Shown here: in pieces, positions 1 to 8,551 of the stretch
Layout of the letters: every line of letters starts with the position of its first letter
How positions within the stretch are numbered: the stretch's first letter is position 1
Source of the DNA: JAWODU01 sp046483125
GTDB taxonomy: Bacteria > Verrucomicrobiota > Kiritimatiellia > UBA8416 > JAWODU01
Assembly (NCBI GenBank): GCA_046483125.1
Contig: JAWODU010000122.1
Location: forward strand, 1-31,446
Direction of reading: 5' to 3'
DNA length: 31,446 nucleotides
Translations under genes and position numbers: made by a program
Notes under the pieces: generated by a model
What the model saw: the letters and a program-made list of their open reading frames with translations, nothing else
Told to the model about the DNA's origin: nothing
Database searches by the model: none

Positions 1-2
1 TG

Positions 3-1871
3 GACTTCAAGCGCGGCCAGGTTGCCGCCGCGCTGGGCAAGGGTCTGCACACCGCCGATTTCAAAGGCATTGACACATCGCGTTCAAGCGCTCTTTACGT
101 GCTTATTCCCGAGATCGGTCCGAACGAGCCGCCTGAAGCAATACTGAAGGAAAAACCCGGGTTCGTATTCTCCGCTTCCGTAACCGGCGAAGGCAAAGCG
201 TATCTGGACGCGCTTTCCCGAAACCTGGGGCCGGGCAGTATGATCGAGGGAGTTCATCACTATAAATCCGCGGGACGGGCTCCCGGTTCGGGCAGGGATG
301 TTTACGTACTGATTCGTGACGGCCGAGTCCTGCTCGGCGAGGAGCCCGGCGCCGTCAAAGAAGTGAATCAGCATATGTCGGGGAAAACCGTCGATCGCAT
401 ACTGAAGGTGCCGGGCACGGTAAAAATCGGTCTGGATGCGCGCGCCTGTCTGCCGATGGTCAGAGGTGCGTCCGCACAAATGATGAAAGGACTGAAAAGC
501 CGGAATCAGAACCCCGCCATGCCCCAGGTTAAATTCGACACAGCCGCCATAGTGCAGGCTGAGACCGAAATGATCACCGAGCTTTTAAAACAGCTCAACA
601 CGCTGACAATCGGTCTTGGCGCCGACTCATCCAGAATACAGATAAGTTCACGACTTGCGCCTTTTCCGGAAACGGACCTGGCGCGGGCCCTGGGCAGTCT
701 CAAGAAGCCCGCCGACGATTATATGACCATACTGCCGCAGGATTCCCTTTACGCGCTGGTCGGTAACGGCATGAACGTGCTGGACATGTTCACCGAGCCG
801 TTCGGCGATCTCCTGCAGGAAATGTACTCCGGAATGGGCCCTCAGTTCGGAAAACTGGCGAAAACTTCGCGCAGGACCATGGAGCAAATGGCGGAAATGT
901 ATCGCGGCGATTTTGCCGTCGGAGTACTTCGGGGCGACGACGGAAAAACAGGATTGGTTGAAGTTTTTGCTATCACCGATCCCACGAAAGTCATGGACAT
1001 ACAGGAAGAAAACCTGAAGGCCGCCAACGAAATACATGAACAGATGAAAAGCGGACTCACCATGGTCCGCGGCACTGCCAGGACCTACAAAGACATAAGA
1101 ATACAGCCGTACGTGTACAGACAGGATTCTTCAGAACAGTCCGCTTCCCCCGATATGCCGGCTTTGGGCATGGGCATTCTGAGGAAAATGAACTGGGAAC
1201 TGGCTTTCGCGGGAGAGAACATGATTTACGCGGTTGGCCCGTCTTCGGTAATGAACAAAACCATCGATCATTTCAAAGCCGGGGGCAAAAGCATCACGGA
1301 TATGCCGGCTTTCCGCTCTTTATTCCCGGAATTCCGTAAAAAACCGACAGAGGCTTTCTCCCTGCCGCTCCTGAAACTGATTAAAGGCCTGTTAAGTCTG
1401 TCTCCCATGGTTCAGCCCCGGCAGATCGCGATACTGCCCGAGACCGACGGCGGAATAGCGGGTTACAGCACGAAAGAGGGAAATGACAGAGTATCCGTAA
1501 CCAGGATCGATATAGCCGAGTTGAAGGCCCTGAAAGAGGCCGGGCCGGTTCTCAAGATGCTCGGTACCCAGGCATTCATGGGTCTGATGATGAATGCCGG
1601 CACAGGCCCTGGAGGCGCAAATCCCTTCATGCAGGCCAGGGGCCAGGCCAGGCGCAATGCCTGCATCAACAACCTGCGCATGATAAACGCGGCAAAGGCA
1701 CAGGTGGCGCTTGAGAGAAACCTTAAAGACGGCGACATTGTGAATCCTGAATGGATCAAAGAGTACCTGCGCGGAGGCGTGATTCCGTCATGCCCCGCGG
1801 GAGGCGCTTACAAGATAAATCCGGCGGGCGCGGACCCCGAATGCAGTGTAGACGGCCATTCACTCAAGTGA
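3..1871 (+). CDS. Large protein of unknown function with pseudopilin-like C-terminal tail (5' partial)
   Basis: The reading frame is open from the left edge (frame starts at base 3) through a possible GTG at 99 to TGA at 1869-1871, so the true start lies upstream and at least 622 residues are present. I do not recognise the main body. It has a mixed alpha/beta look with no transmembrane helix in the visible part, and phrases such as DSLYALVGNG recall the loosely defined DUF3352-like proteins; that link is weak. The last ~65 residues (bases about 1650-1868) resemble the globular end of type II secretion pseudopilins in PVC bacteria: RNACINNLRMINAAKAQ, then a GG followed by SCPAGGAYKI, then a Cys and GHSLK. 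The hydrophobic prepilin N-terminus that normally precedes this pattern is absent. The gene converges on the minus-strand peptidase gene, and the two 3' ends overlap by 12 bp. Confidence 0.8.
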   Translation, partial: DFKRGQVAAALGKGLHTADFKGIDTSRSSALYVLIPEIGPNEPPEAILKEKPGFVFSASVTGEGKAYLDALSRNLGPGSMIEGVHHYKSAGRAPGSGRDVYVLIRDGRVLLGEEPGAVKEVNQHMSGKTVDRILKVPGTVKIGLDARACLPMVRGASAQMMKGLKSRNQNPAMPQVKFDTAAIVQAETEMITELLKQLNTLTIGLGADSSRIQISSRLAPFPETDLARALGSLKKPADDYMTILPQDSLYALVGNGMNVLDMFTEPFGDLLQEMYSGMGPQFGKLAKTSRRTMEQMAEMYRGDFAVGVLRGDDGKTGLVEVFAITDPTKVMDIQEENLKAANEIHEQMKSGLTMVRGTARTYKDIRIQPYVYRQDSSEQSASPDMPALGMGILRKMNWELAFAGENMIYAVGPSSVMNKTIDHFKAGGKSITDMPAFRSLFPEFRKKPTEAFSLPLLKLIKGLLSLSPMVQPRQIAILPETDGGIAGYSTKEGNDRVSVTRIDIAELKALKEAGPVLKMLGTQAFMGLMMNAGTGPGGANPFMQARGQARRNACINNLRMINAAKAQVALERNLKDGDIVNPEWIKEYLRGGVIPSCPAGGAYKINPAGADPECSVDGHSLK

Positions 1872-3287
1872 ACGGGCAGGGGTATTACTCCACAGCAGAT
1901 CCAGTAGCGGGCGGGAAGTGGTGTCCATAATTCCGACTGTCGTGCCGTCCCTCATAACCTTGATGTAACGTCCCGTCCCGGCTTCCCATGCCTGGTATAC
2001 CCAGCGCCCCGAGGCCTCTGACCGGCCCGACTTCCGCAGATGAGGAAACCGCCGCGAGATAAGAATACGGTAGGCCGTAACAAATTCGCTGGCGTCGGCG
2101 CGCGTGTCCCATACCGTTTTCCACACCAGAAGGCTGTCCCCGCCCGCGGCGTCCTCGCAGAGGTAGTACCGGTCGCCTCCCCATCCCGCCGCCGCGGAAG
2201 CCGCCGCGGCGGATTCCGCGGCCGGTTCCTCGGCCCATACTTTCAGAAATGTTCTGATGCCGAGTTCTCCGAGGACATTGTGCTCCGTTACGCGCCAGCC
2301 CTCCGGAAGGAGCTTTTCCAGGCCCTCCACCTCCGCGTCGCGGGGCCGGTCTCTCGGATCCATGAGTTTTCGCGGGTGCAGAACCTGTTCGGTTGAAACC
2401 GGAGGGTCGGAATAAAGCCGGCTTACGCCGCGCCAGCCTTTTCTCTTTTTTTTGACGTAGTCAATCATTGCGGCCCCTTCGATATACGCTGCAATAAGGG
2501 TCTCCACGAAAAACACCGGCAGTTTTTCCAGTTCTTTCCGGGCTTCCTCCATGAACTCAGGGTCGACATCCATGCTCTGCATACTGGAGTCCGACAACGC
2601 AAACATGCCGGCAAGGTCCATCGATTTCTGCATTTCTATGGATATGGAAGCCGCCGTTTCCGCGGTCGAAGTATCCTGCATGGACATTTGGGACATGACC
2701 GCCCATATGGTCATAACCAGCGTGGCCTCGCCTTCAATAACGCACTGTCTCGCCGATTCCGCGTCGCTGTTGTTTTCGAGTGTTTCGTCGTCGTAAACGA
2801 ATTCCTCGAGGTCGAAATGCTGATCCTGCAGTGCGTGACACAGCTCGTGGGAAGAAACTACGTCCAGAAACAACTGCGGCATGCCCGCCATTATCAGGCA
2901 GTATTTTTCATCGTACGGATCATAATGCGCCGCCGCCTGTGATTCGGCAAGACTCAAAAGAACGGACATAAGATCCACGGGGTTCTTCAAGGCGCCTATC
3001 CTGACGAGGCCCGCGACGTAGGCCTCGGCTTCGCCTTCTTTCATCTGGCGCTTGAAGGATTCCACCGCGTATTCGCGGAATTCCTCCATGCCCTGGACCT
3101 CGAAACCGACTTTTCTTTTGAATTTGAGGCCGCGGATTCTTTCCACGTCCGAGCATATCTGTTCAATACGCGCGGCGGTGTCGGCGGGAAATGACTCGTT
3201 TTCGGCTCTTGCGAATACCCCAAGAAAATGAAAGGCAACGAAGCAGGAAACGATTAACACCGAATAAACAATCCCCCTGTAACGCAT
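1860..3287 (-). CDS. Secreted HExxH-type metallopeptidase-like protein
   Basis: This 475-residue protein starts at ATG 3287 and opens with a basic, hydrophobic segment (residues 1-28, ending ARA) that fits a signal peptide or membrane anchor. Residues 147-151 read HELCH inside SSHELCHALQDQHFD, a zinc-binding HExxH helix. About 35 residues later IEGEAT (Glu185/Glu187) supplies a plausible third ligand of the gluzincin kind. Near residue 355 is an Ala-rich linker, followed by a small C-terminal region. The substrate is unknown. Upstream is a divergent spacer towards the beta-barrel gene, and no strong ribosome-binding site precedes the start. The 3' end overlaps the neighbouring convergent gene by 12 bp. 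Peptidase activity is inferred from the motif alone; a conserved non-catalytic relative is possible. Confidence 0.82.
   Translation of the reverse strand: MRYRGIVYSVLIVSCFVAFHFLGVFARAENESFPADTAARIEQICSDVERIRGLKFKRKVGFEVQGMEEFREYAVESFKRQMKEGEAEAYVAGLVRIGALKNPVDLMSVLLSLAESQAAAHYDPYDEKYCLIMAGMPQLFLDVVSSHELCHALQDQHFDLEEFVYDDETLENNSDAESARQCVIEGEATLVMTIWAVMSQMSMQDTSTAETAASISIEMQKSMDLAGMFALSDSSMQSMDVDPEFMEEARKELEKLPVFFVETLIAAYIEGAAMIDYVKKKRKGWRGVSRLYSDPPVSTEQVLHPRKLMDPRDRPRDAEVEGLEKLLPEGWRVTEHNVLGELGIRTFLKVWAEEPAAESAAAASAAAGWGGDRYYLCEDAAGGDSLLVWKTVWDTRADASEFVTAYRILISRRFPHLRKSGRSEASGRWVYQAWEAGTGRYIKVMRDGTTVGIMDTTSRPLLDLLWSNTPARSLE
2191..2222. repeat. Near-perfect 32-bp palindrome inside the peptidase gene
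   Basis: Two 16-base arms (2191-2206 and 2207-2222) are reverse complements except at one pair (2200/2213). The palindrome is very GC-rich and encodes the middle of the Ala/Ser-rich linker (AESAAAASAAA) of the minus-strand peptidase-like protein. As DNA it could extrude a cruciform, and as RNA it could fold into a hairpin. The repetitive Ala codons (GCG/GCC) explain part of the symmetry, but the mirrored Ser and Glu codons are less expected. Confidence 0.7.
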
Positions 3288-3347
3288 GCCGCAACTTTAC
3301 CACGTCATTTCGGCAGATTAAAGAGCCTTATTCACGTCCCGGACTGC

Positions 3348-3377
3348 TTGCATTGAGTCGGTGTTACCTTGTAATAT
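3348..3377 (+). promoter_or_regulatory. Possible sigma70-type promoter for the beta-barrel gene
   Basis: TTGCAT (3348-3353) and TAATAT (3372-3377) are separated by 18 bases and lie 39 bases before the ATG at 3417. This is the only clearly promoter-like pair I see in the 129-bp divergent spacer. It was picked by eye, and sigma-factor preferences of this lineage are not known to me. Confidence 0.35.
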
Positions 3378-3416
3378 GCATTGTTGTTTACGCAAAACAC
3401 CGAAAGGATCGTCCTG

Positions 3417-4223
3417 ATGAAGACTGCAAAAGCTTTTCTTATGTTGTTTCCCCTGTTTCTTTCAACGAGCCTGCTCGCGGCCCCCGAGAGCAACAAGGAC
3501 CGCGGCATTACGATTCACGGGTTCACGAGCCTGGAGGTTACCAGCGCGTATGTCTGGCGCGGCAGAATCATCAGAGACGAGCCCTGCATCCAGCCTTATA
3601 TCAGGTTAAACTCAGAGAACATCGGTCTGGCCGCCTGGGGAACATACGATCTTACGGATGACGATGACTCAGCCGGCCATCGCAGAGTGGACGTGATCGG
3701 GGACTGGACGTACGGCGGGAGTGTTCAATTGTTTAAAGCAGGCGCCGTGGCCTACATTTACCGGGATACAATGGAAACGCACCCAAGAGATACCTATGAA
3801 TTGTTTCTGGACTATGCTCTGAACGTATTCGGGCTCCCTGCGGTCAGCGTTTACTACGATTTCGGACAAATAAACGGTTACTACGCTTCCCTGTCTTTGG
3901 GTCACAGCTTCATGCTCTCTGACACGCTGTCAGTTGATGCGTCCGTTTCCTGCGGCGCGGCAGACGAAGATTACTCCCGGGCCGTTTACACGGTTCCGTC
4001 GGATGAAGACACGGGGCGCGAAGAGTTCGTTCCCGAGGGGTCGTCTTACGTCGATTTCAAAGCAGGTTTTTCCGCTCCTGTTTCCCTGGGCGGAGGTTTT
4101 GAGATTACGCCTTCTGTTGAATACTCCTCCCTCCTGGACTCGGAAATAAGCGACGCCATGGAAGCCGCCGGACTCGATACCGAAAAAACTTATTACAGCC
4201 TGACCATCACACGCTACTTCTGA
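3417..4223 (+). CDS. Outer-membrane beta-barrel protein (porin-like)
   Basis: I chose ATG 3417 because it has an AAAGGA ribosome-binding site (3403-3408, 8 bases upstream) and begins exactly at a signal peptide: MKTAKAFLMLFPLFLSTSLL, with probable cleavage after LAA. An upstream in-frame TTG at 3381 would bury that signal. The mature protein (268 residues including the signal) has alternating strands rich in Tyr, Gly and Ser, and ends TYYSLTITRYF. A terminal Phe on a final amphipathic strand is the usual BAM-recognition signature of outer-membrane barrels. The strand starting GFTSLEVTSAYVWRG resembles TorF-family putative porins. A role as a channel or structural barrel is inferred. It is followed 28 bases later by ispH and may share its transcript. 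Confidence 0.8.
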   Translation: MKTAKAFLMLFPLFLSTSLLAAPESNKDRGITIHGFTSLEVTSAYVWRGRIIRDEPCIQPYIRLNSENIGLAAWGTYDLTDDDDSAGHRRVDVIGDWTYGGSVQLFKAGAVAYIYRDTMETHPRDTYELFLDYALNVFGLPAVSVYYDFGQINGYYASLSLGHSFMLSDTLSVDASVSCGAADEDYSRAVYTVPSDEDTGREEFVPEGSSYVDFKAGFSAPVSLGGGFEITPSVEYSSLLDSEISDAMEAAGLDTEKTYYSLTITRYF

Positions 4224-4251
4224 TCCCGTCTTTCCCTGTCGGAGCCTGCGC

Positions 4252-5187
4252 ATGATTGCCGAAACAAAAAAAGTAATAGTCGCCCGTCCGCACGGATTCT
4301 GCGTCGGCGTGAGCCGGGCTGTACGTGCGGCCAGGGCGGCATGTTCCAGGTTCGGCAAGCCCGTATACTGCCTCAATGAAATTGTTCACAACGAACACGT
4401 GGTGGGCGAACTTGAGAGCAGGGGCATGCGCTTCGTGTCGTCTCTGTGCGAAGTGCCCGAAGGCAGTGTCCTGCTTTTTTCCGCCCACGGGGTGGAACCC
4501 GGTATCGCAAAAGAAGCCGCGAGAAGAAAGTTTACGGTTATCGATGCCACGTGTCCCTTCGTTCACAAGGTGCATGCCGAAGTAAGACGGTTTGCCCGGC
4601 AGGGCTATGTCGTACTCCTGGCAGGTTACAGGAACCACGAAGAAGTCCGGGGAGTGGCCGGAGAAGCGCCCGGCAAGGTGTTTGTGCTGGAAAATCCTGA
4701 AGAAGCCGAATCCGTGAAGATACCCTCCGGTACTCCCGTCGCCTTCCTGACGCAGACAACACTCAGCCGTTCGTCCGTCCGTCCCGTACGGGACGTCCTG
4801 CTTGCCCGGTTTCCGGACCTTGCTGAACCGGATGAAGGAGATATCTGTTACGCAACTGAAAACCGCCAGGAAGCCGTCCGCGGGCTTGCCGCCGCCGTTG
4901 AATACGTAATTGTCCTGGGCTCTCCCAACAGTTCCAATTCGCGCAGGCTGGTGGAAACGGCTTTATCGTCAGGCAGACCCGCCGCCCTCGCGCCCGGCAT
5001 CGGGGAACTTCATAAGCTCCCCCTTGCGGATCTTCGCACCCTCGGACTCACCAGCGGCGCCTCCACTCCTGAAACGCTGGTTGAGGAGGCCCTGGCCGAA
5101 CTCGCGGCAATGGGATTCACCAGGGTGGAAAACCTTGAAACGGTCCGGGAAAAGGTTGAGGATTTTCCCCTTCCGAAGGGACTCTGA
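4252..5187 (+). CDS. ispH: 4-hydroxy-3-methylbut-2-enyl diphosphate reductase (IspH/LytB)
   Basis: IspH is the last enzyme of the non-mevalonate (MEP) pathway. It reduces HMBPP to IPP and DMAPP with a [4Fe-4S] cluster in the cytoplasm. All three cluster cysteines are visible: Cys17 in GFCVG, Cys101 in DATCP and Cys199 in DICYATENRQ. Substrate-binding elements are present: VHNEHVVG, FSAHGV (His79), NHEEVRG (His129 and the proton-relay Glu131), LTQTTLS, and SPNSSNSRRL. At 311 residues it matches the family length. The start is ATG 4252 with GGAG at 4241-4244. The stop is 6 bases before the ABC exporter start, so the two genes are probably co-transcribed. Confidence 0.97.
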   Translation: MIAETKKVIVARPHGFCVGVSRAVRAARAACSRFGKPVYCLNEIVHNEHVVGELESRGMRFVSSLCEVPEGSVLLFSAHGVEPGIAKEAARRKFTVIDATCPFVHKVHAEVRRFARQGYVVLLAGYRNHEEVRGVAGEAPGKVFVLENPEEAESVKIPSGTPVAFLTQTTLSRSSVRPVRDVLLARFPDLAEPDEGDICYATENRQEAVRGLAAAVEYVIVLGSPNSSNSRRLVETALSSGRPAALAPGIGELHKLPLADLRTLGLTSGASTPETLVEEALAELAAMGFTRVENLETVREKVEDFPLPKGL

Positions 5188-5193
5188 AGTCTT

Positions 5194-7002
5194 ATGAAAA
5201 AGGACGCTTCTGAAACACGGGGGCAACATTCCGGGCGACGCGGGCAGGCCGTTAAGAAGGGACTGAACCTGCTCCGCAGGTTCCACGCCGAGGAACTATC
5301 CTCGCGCAGGAAAAAGTTTTACGGCATATGGATAATGCACGTGCTGTTCGCGTTTCTCCTGATAATCCCGCCCCTCCTTATCAGGCGCATTATCGATCAA
5401 GGCGTTGCGGGTAAAGACCTGCCGCTTATCAGGAACTCCGCCTTACTGCTTTTCTCCATTTTCGTCGCGGTTGCCGTATTGGAATGGTTCCGGCATTACT
5501 GGGGCCATCTCGTTGCCCAGAACATTACCTACGATCTGCGGAACAATCTTTACTGGCACCTGCAGAAGCTTTCCTTCTCGTTTCACGACAACATCCGGGT
5601 AGGCGAGCTCGTCTCAAGGCTCATAGACGACCTGAACCGGGGCGAAGAAGCGCTTTACCACACGCCGGAAACGTGGGTGCAGAACGCCGTCATGATAGTG
5701 CTGACCGCCGTGGTCATGTTTACTCTCAACCCGATGCTCGCGCTCGCCTGTCTTGCCGTAATAGCCACGATTGCCGCGGGCGCCGCGTTTATATGCCGCA
5801 GAATGTTCGGCGCCGAAAGGTCGGTTCGCCAGAGAAAAGCGGACATGTCGGCCCGCGCGGAAGAAACTTTTGCGGGCATGCGAATCATACAGTCCTTTGT
5901 GCGCGAAATTCATGAAATGCAGAAGTTTGAAAAGGAAAACCGCGGCCATTTTGACAGCCGCATGAAGGCAGTTTACTGGTGGTCGTGGCTGTTCCCCTTT
6001 TCCGTCGTCATACTGGGGGTAGCTTATACGATAGCAGTCGGCGTCGGGGGTCGTATCGCTGTACTCAGGCCGGATATCATGTCCGTAGGCACTCTCACGG
6101 CGTTTATAATGTACCTTCAGAGGCTTATGTTCCCGCTTCTTTCTCTGTTTCTCGTTAACGAACAGTTCTTCCGTTTTATGACCGGCCTGGAGAGATACTT
6201 CGATTTCATGGATATCCGGCCCGACATCCAGGACAAATCCGCCGCCGCGGAGCCGGAAATGAGGGAAGCCGACATCGAATTTGACGACGTGTGGTTCCGT
6301 TATCAGGACACGCCCATCCTGAAAGGAATCAACTTGAAAATTAACGCCGGAGAGACAATAGCCCTGGTCGGGCCGAGCGGCGCGGGAAAAACCACCCTCA
6401 CCCGCCTTCTGCCCCGCTTTTACGAAACCTGGCGCGGCAGTGTGAAAATCGGCGGTGTAAACATAAACGACATACAGCTTCGCTGTCTGCGCAACAACAT
6501 CGGCATTGTAATGCAGGATGATTACCTCTTTTCGGATACCCTGTCCGCAAACATTACTTACGGGCGCCTCGACGCCTCCCACGAGGAAGTAGTACGGGCC
6601 GCGGAGCAGGCAAACGTTGCTCCGTTTGCCGGGGACCTCGTTGAAGAATATGAAACAAACGTGGGTCAGCGCGGAGTTAAACTCTCCGCGGGTCAGGCGC
6701 AGAGAATTTCCATAGCCAGGGCCATTCTCAAGAACCCTCCGATTCTTATTCTCGATGAAGCAACGTCGTCAGTGGATTCGGAAACCGAAGCGCTTATTCA
6801 GGAAGCGCTTGCCAGAGTCATGGAAAACAAAACCTGTTTCGTAATAGCCCACAGACTCAGTACAATCATCAACGCAGACAGGATCTGTTTCATGTCAGAC
6901 GGAACAATAATTGAACAGGGAACGCATTTTGAACTCATGGATTTAAACGGCCAGTACGCCAGGTATTACAGACTGCAGTCGGAGACAAGGACGAAACTGT
7001 AG
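5194..7002 (+). CDS. ABC exporter half-transporter, MsbA/multidrug type
   Basis: This 602-residue protein fuses a permease and an ATPase in one chain, as in MsbA-like homodimeric exporters. Residues ~45-335 carry about six membrane helices with typical type IV exporter phrases (FSFHDNIRVGELVSRLIDD, RAEETFAGMRIIQSFVRE). The ATPase half has Walker A GPSGAGKTT (~392), a Q-loop, signature LSAGQ (~499; Ala in place of the second Gly of LSGGQ, a common variant), Walker B ILILDEATSS (~520) and the H-loop IAHRLST (~551). The substrate cannot be told from sequence; lipids or drugs are the usual cargos. It follows ispH by 6 bases. The ribosome-binding site is weak, so translation may be coupled to ispH. 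Confidence 0.95.
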   Translation: MKKDASETRGQHSGRRGQAVKKGLNLLRRFHAEELSSRRKKFYGIWIMHVLFAFLLIIPPLLIRRIIDQGVAGKDLPLIRNSALLLFSIFVAVAVLEWFRHYWGHLVAQNITYDLRNNLYWHLQKLSFSFHDNIRVGELVSRLIDDLNRGEEALYHTPETWVQNAVMIVLTAVVMFTLNPMLALACLAVIATIAAGAAFICRRMFGAERSVRQRKADMSARAEETFAGMRIIQSFVREIHEMQKFEKENRGHFDSRMKAVYWWSWLFPFSVVILGVAYTIAVGVGGRIAVLRPDIMSVGTLTAFIMYLQRLMFPLLSLFLVNEQFFRFMTGLERYFDFMDIRPDIQDKSAAAEPEMREADIEFDDVWFRYQDTPILKGINLKINAGETIALVGPSGAGKTTLTRLLPRFYETWRGSVKIGGVNINDIQLRCLRNNIGIVMQDDYLFSDTLSANITYGRLDASHEEVVRAAEQANVAPFAGDLVEEYETNVGQRGVKLSAGQAQRISIARAILKNPPILILDEATSSVDSETEALIQEALARVMENKTCFVIAHRLSTIINADRICFMSDGTIIEQGTHFELMDLNGQYARYYRLQSETRTKL

Positions 7003-7098
7003 TGCGTCGGTCCGCCCTTGTGTGCGCGAGGCTGTTTCGTTACTATTCCCGCGGTAAGTCGTCACGAGCGTATCCGGAATAACTCGGAAATTAACGAC

Positions 7099-8544
7099 AT
7101 GAATCACAGATTCGTACCGCTCTTCGTTCTCGGTGCAGCCTTGCTTGTTTTCCTCCTGATACCTTTGCGCATCGTCAGCATGGGATTTCTGCCGGCCGAC
7201 GACGTCATGCGCCACTCCGCGAAAGTCGTATCCGGCAGGGACTGGAGCGATATACTTATTCTGCGGGAAGATATTGAAACAGACAGCCATCCCGGCTGGC
7301 ATTCCGTCCTGCGGGCTGTGCACTCATTGACCCGGGACGGTCCCGAGCCGCTGGCCGTCTTTTCGATGACCGCGCTCTTTCTGGTTGCCTGCGCTTTACC
7401 CGCCCTGAGCATGAAACGGCCCGAAGCGTGGATGATTGCCTTGCTGACAGCAGTCTCGGCCCGGCCCGGATGGACCATGCGCCTTATGCTCGGCCGGCCT
7501 TTCCTCGTAAGCGTCGCCGTACTGCTCGTCATCTGCCTGAGCGCACGGCGCCTGGAGTCCCGCCGGTCGCCGTGGGCCCTGCTCACGGCCCTCACGGCCG
7601 GGATGACTGCGGCAACATGGATGCACTGCAGTTGGTACCTTTTTGCCCTGCCTCTGATCTGCTTTGTCGCCGCACGGAGGTTCCGCTCCGCCCTGCGCCT
7701 GGGAATCGTCCTGGCCCTGGGCGCAATCCTGGGAGCCGCACTCACGGGTCATCCTCTCATGCTCCTCACGCAGTCAGTTGTGCACGGTTTACGGGCCCTG
7801 GGGCACGCCCCGGACCAGGCCGTACTGGCCGAAGAATTCCAGTCCTCGCCCCCGGACATAGCCGTAGCCATTATTGTTCTCATGGTTGCGGGCTGGCGAA
7901 CGGCGACCGGACGCGTGCATGCCGGTCAACTCTCACGCGATCCCGTATTATGGCTTGCCGGTACCGGATGGATACTCGGCCAGTACGTGTCGAGGTTCTG
8001 GTCGGACTGGGGAATGCCCGCCGCGATAATCTGGATATCGCTGGTTGTCCACGATGAACTCGAAAGCAGAACAAATCGTTTTTCACCCGCACGCGCGATT
8101 ACGGCCGTGCTGGCCGCCGGGGCCCTGTACGTTTCAACCACCGCGGATTTCTCAAGACGCTGGACTCGAAGTACGCGCCTTTCCTTTCTTTCTGCCGATA
8201 ATCCGGGTATGGCCGAGGCCCTCCCCGGGGAAGGCGGTGTATTCTACAACACGAACATGACGCTCTTTTACACTACATTCTACGCTAACCCAAAAGCGAA
8301 CTGGCGATACGTCGCGGGTTTCGAGCCCACCATGATGCCGGAAGAGCTCTTGCGGACTTACCGCGCTATCAGGTTGACCGGCGGGAACTCGCCTGCGGCC
8401 TACGCTCCGTTGGTTGAAAGAATGACACCGGAGGATTGCCTGGCACTCGGGCCGGGGTGTTCGCGTCCGCCTCACGTACCCGGGCTGAAGTGGATCTCTC
8501 CAGCGCGAGGCTACTGGATAGGAAAAATACCGGACCGCGAATAA
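7099..8544 (+). CDS. Polytopic membrane protein, possibly GT-C-type glycosyltransferase
   Basis: I chose ATG 7099 (481 residues) over the GTG at 7018. It starts directly at a membrane segment (MNHRFVPLFVLGAALLVF) and has GGAA about 9 bases upstream, while the preceding 27 codons are polar and unlike a leader. About nine or ten membrane helices fill residues 5-360, followed by a soluble C-terminal part containing YNTNMTLFYTTFY and FEPTMMPEE. The first extramembrane loop carries PADDVMRH. An acidic pair in this loop is the typical position of the catalytic or metal motif in GT-C glycosyltransferases that use polyprenyl-phosphate sugars. I cannot match it to a named family. It lies 96 bases after the ABC exporter and 7 bases before the next gene, with which it is probably co-transcribed. 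Confidence 0.7.
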   Translation: MNHRFVPLFVLGAALLVFLLIPLRIVSMGFLPADDVMRHSAKVVSGRDWSDILILREDIETDSHPGWHSVLRAVHSLTRDGPEPLAVFSMTALFLVACALPALSMKRPEAWMIALLTAVSARPGWTMRLMLGRPFLVSVAVLLVICLSARRLESRRSPWALLTALTAGMTAATWMHCSWYLFALPLICFVAARRFRSALRLGIVLALGAILGAALTGHPLMLLTQSVVHGLRALGHAPDQAVLAEEFQSSPPDIAVAIIVLMVAGWRTATGRVHAGQLSRDPVLWLAGTGWILGQYVSRFWSDWGMPAAIIWISLVVHDELESRTNRFSPARAITAVLAAGALYVSTTADFSRRWTRSTRLSFLSADNPGMAEALPGEGGVFYNTNMTLFYTTFYANPKANWRYVAGFEPTMMPEELLRTYRAIRLTGGNSPAAYAPLVERMTPEDCLALGPGCSRPPHVPGLKWISPARGYWIGKIPDRE

Positions 8545-8551
8545 ACAGAGA

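Noticed and set aside
5614..6582. A 322-codon minus-strand open frame inside the ABC exporter gene
   Set aside because: The plus strand encodes a complete exporter with all ATPase motifs; the antisense frame has no coherent protein character.
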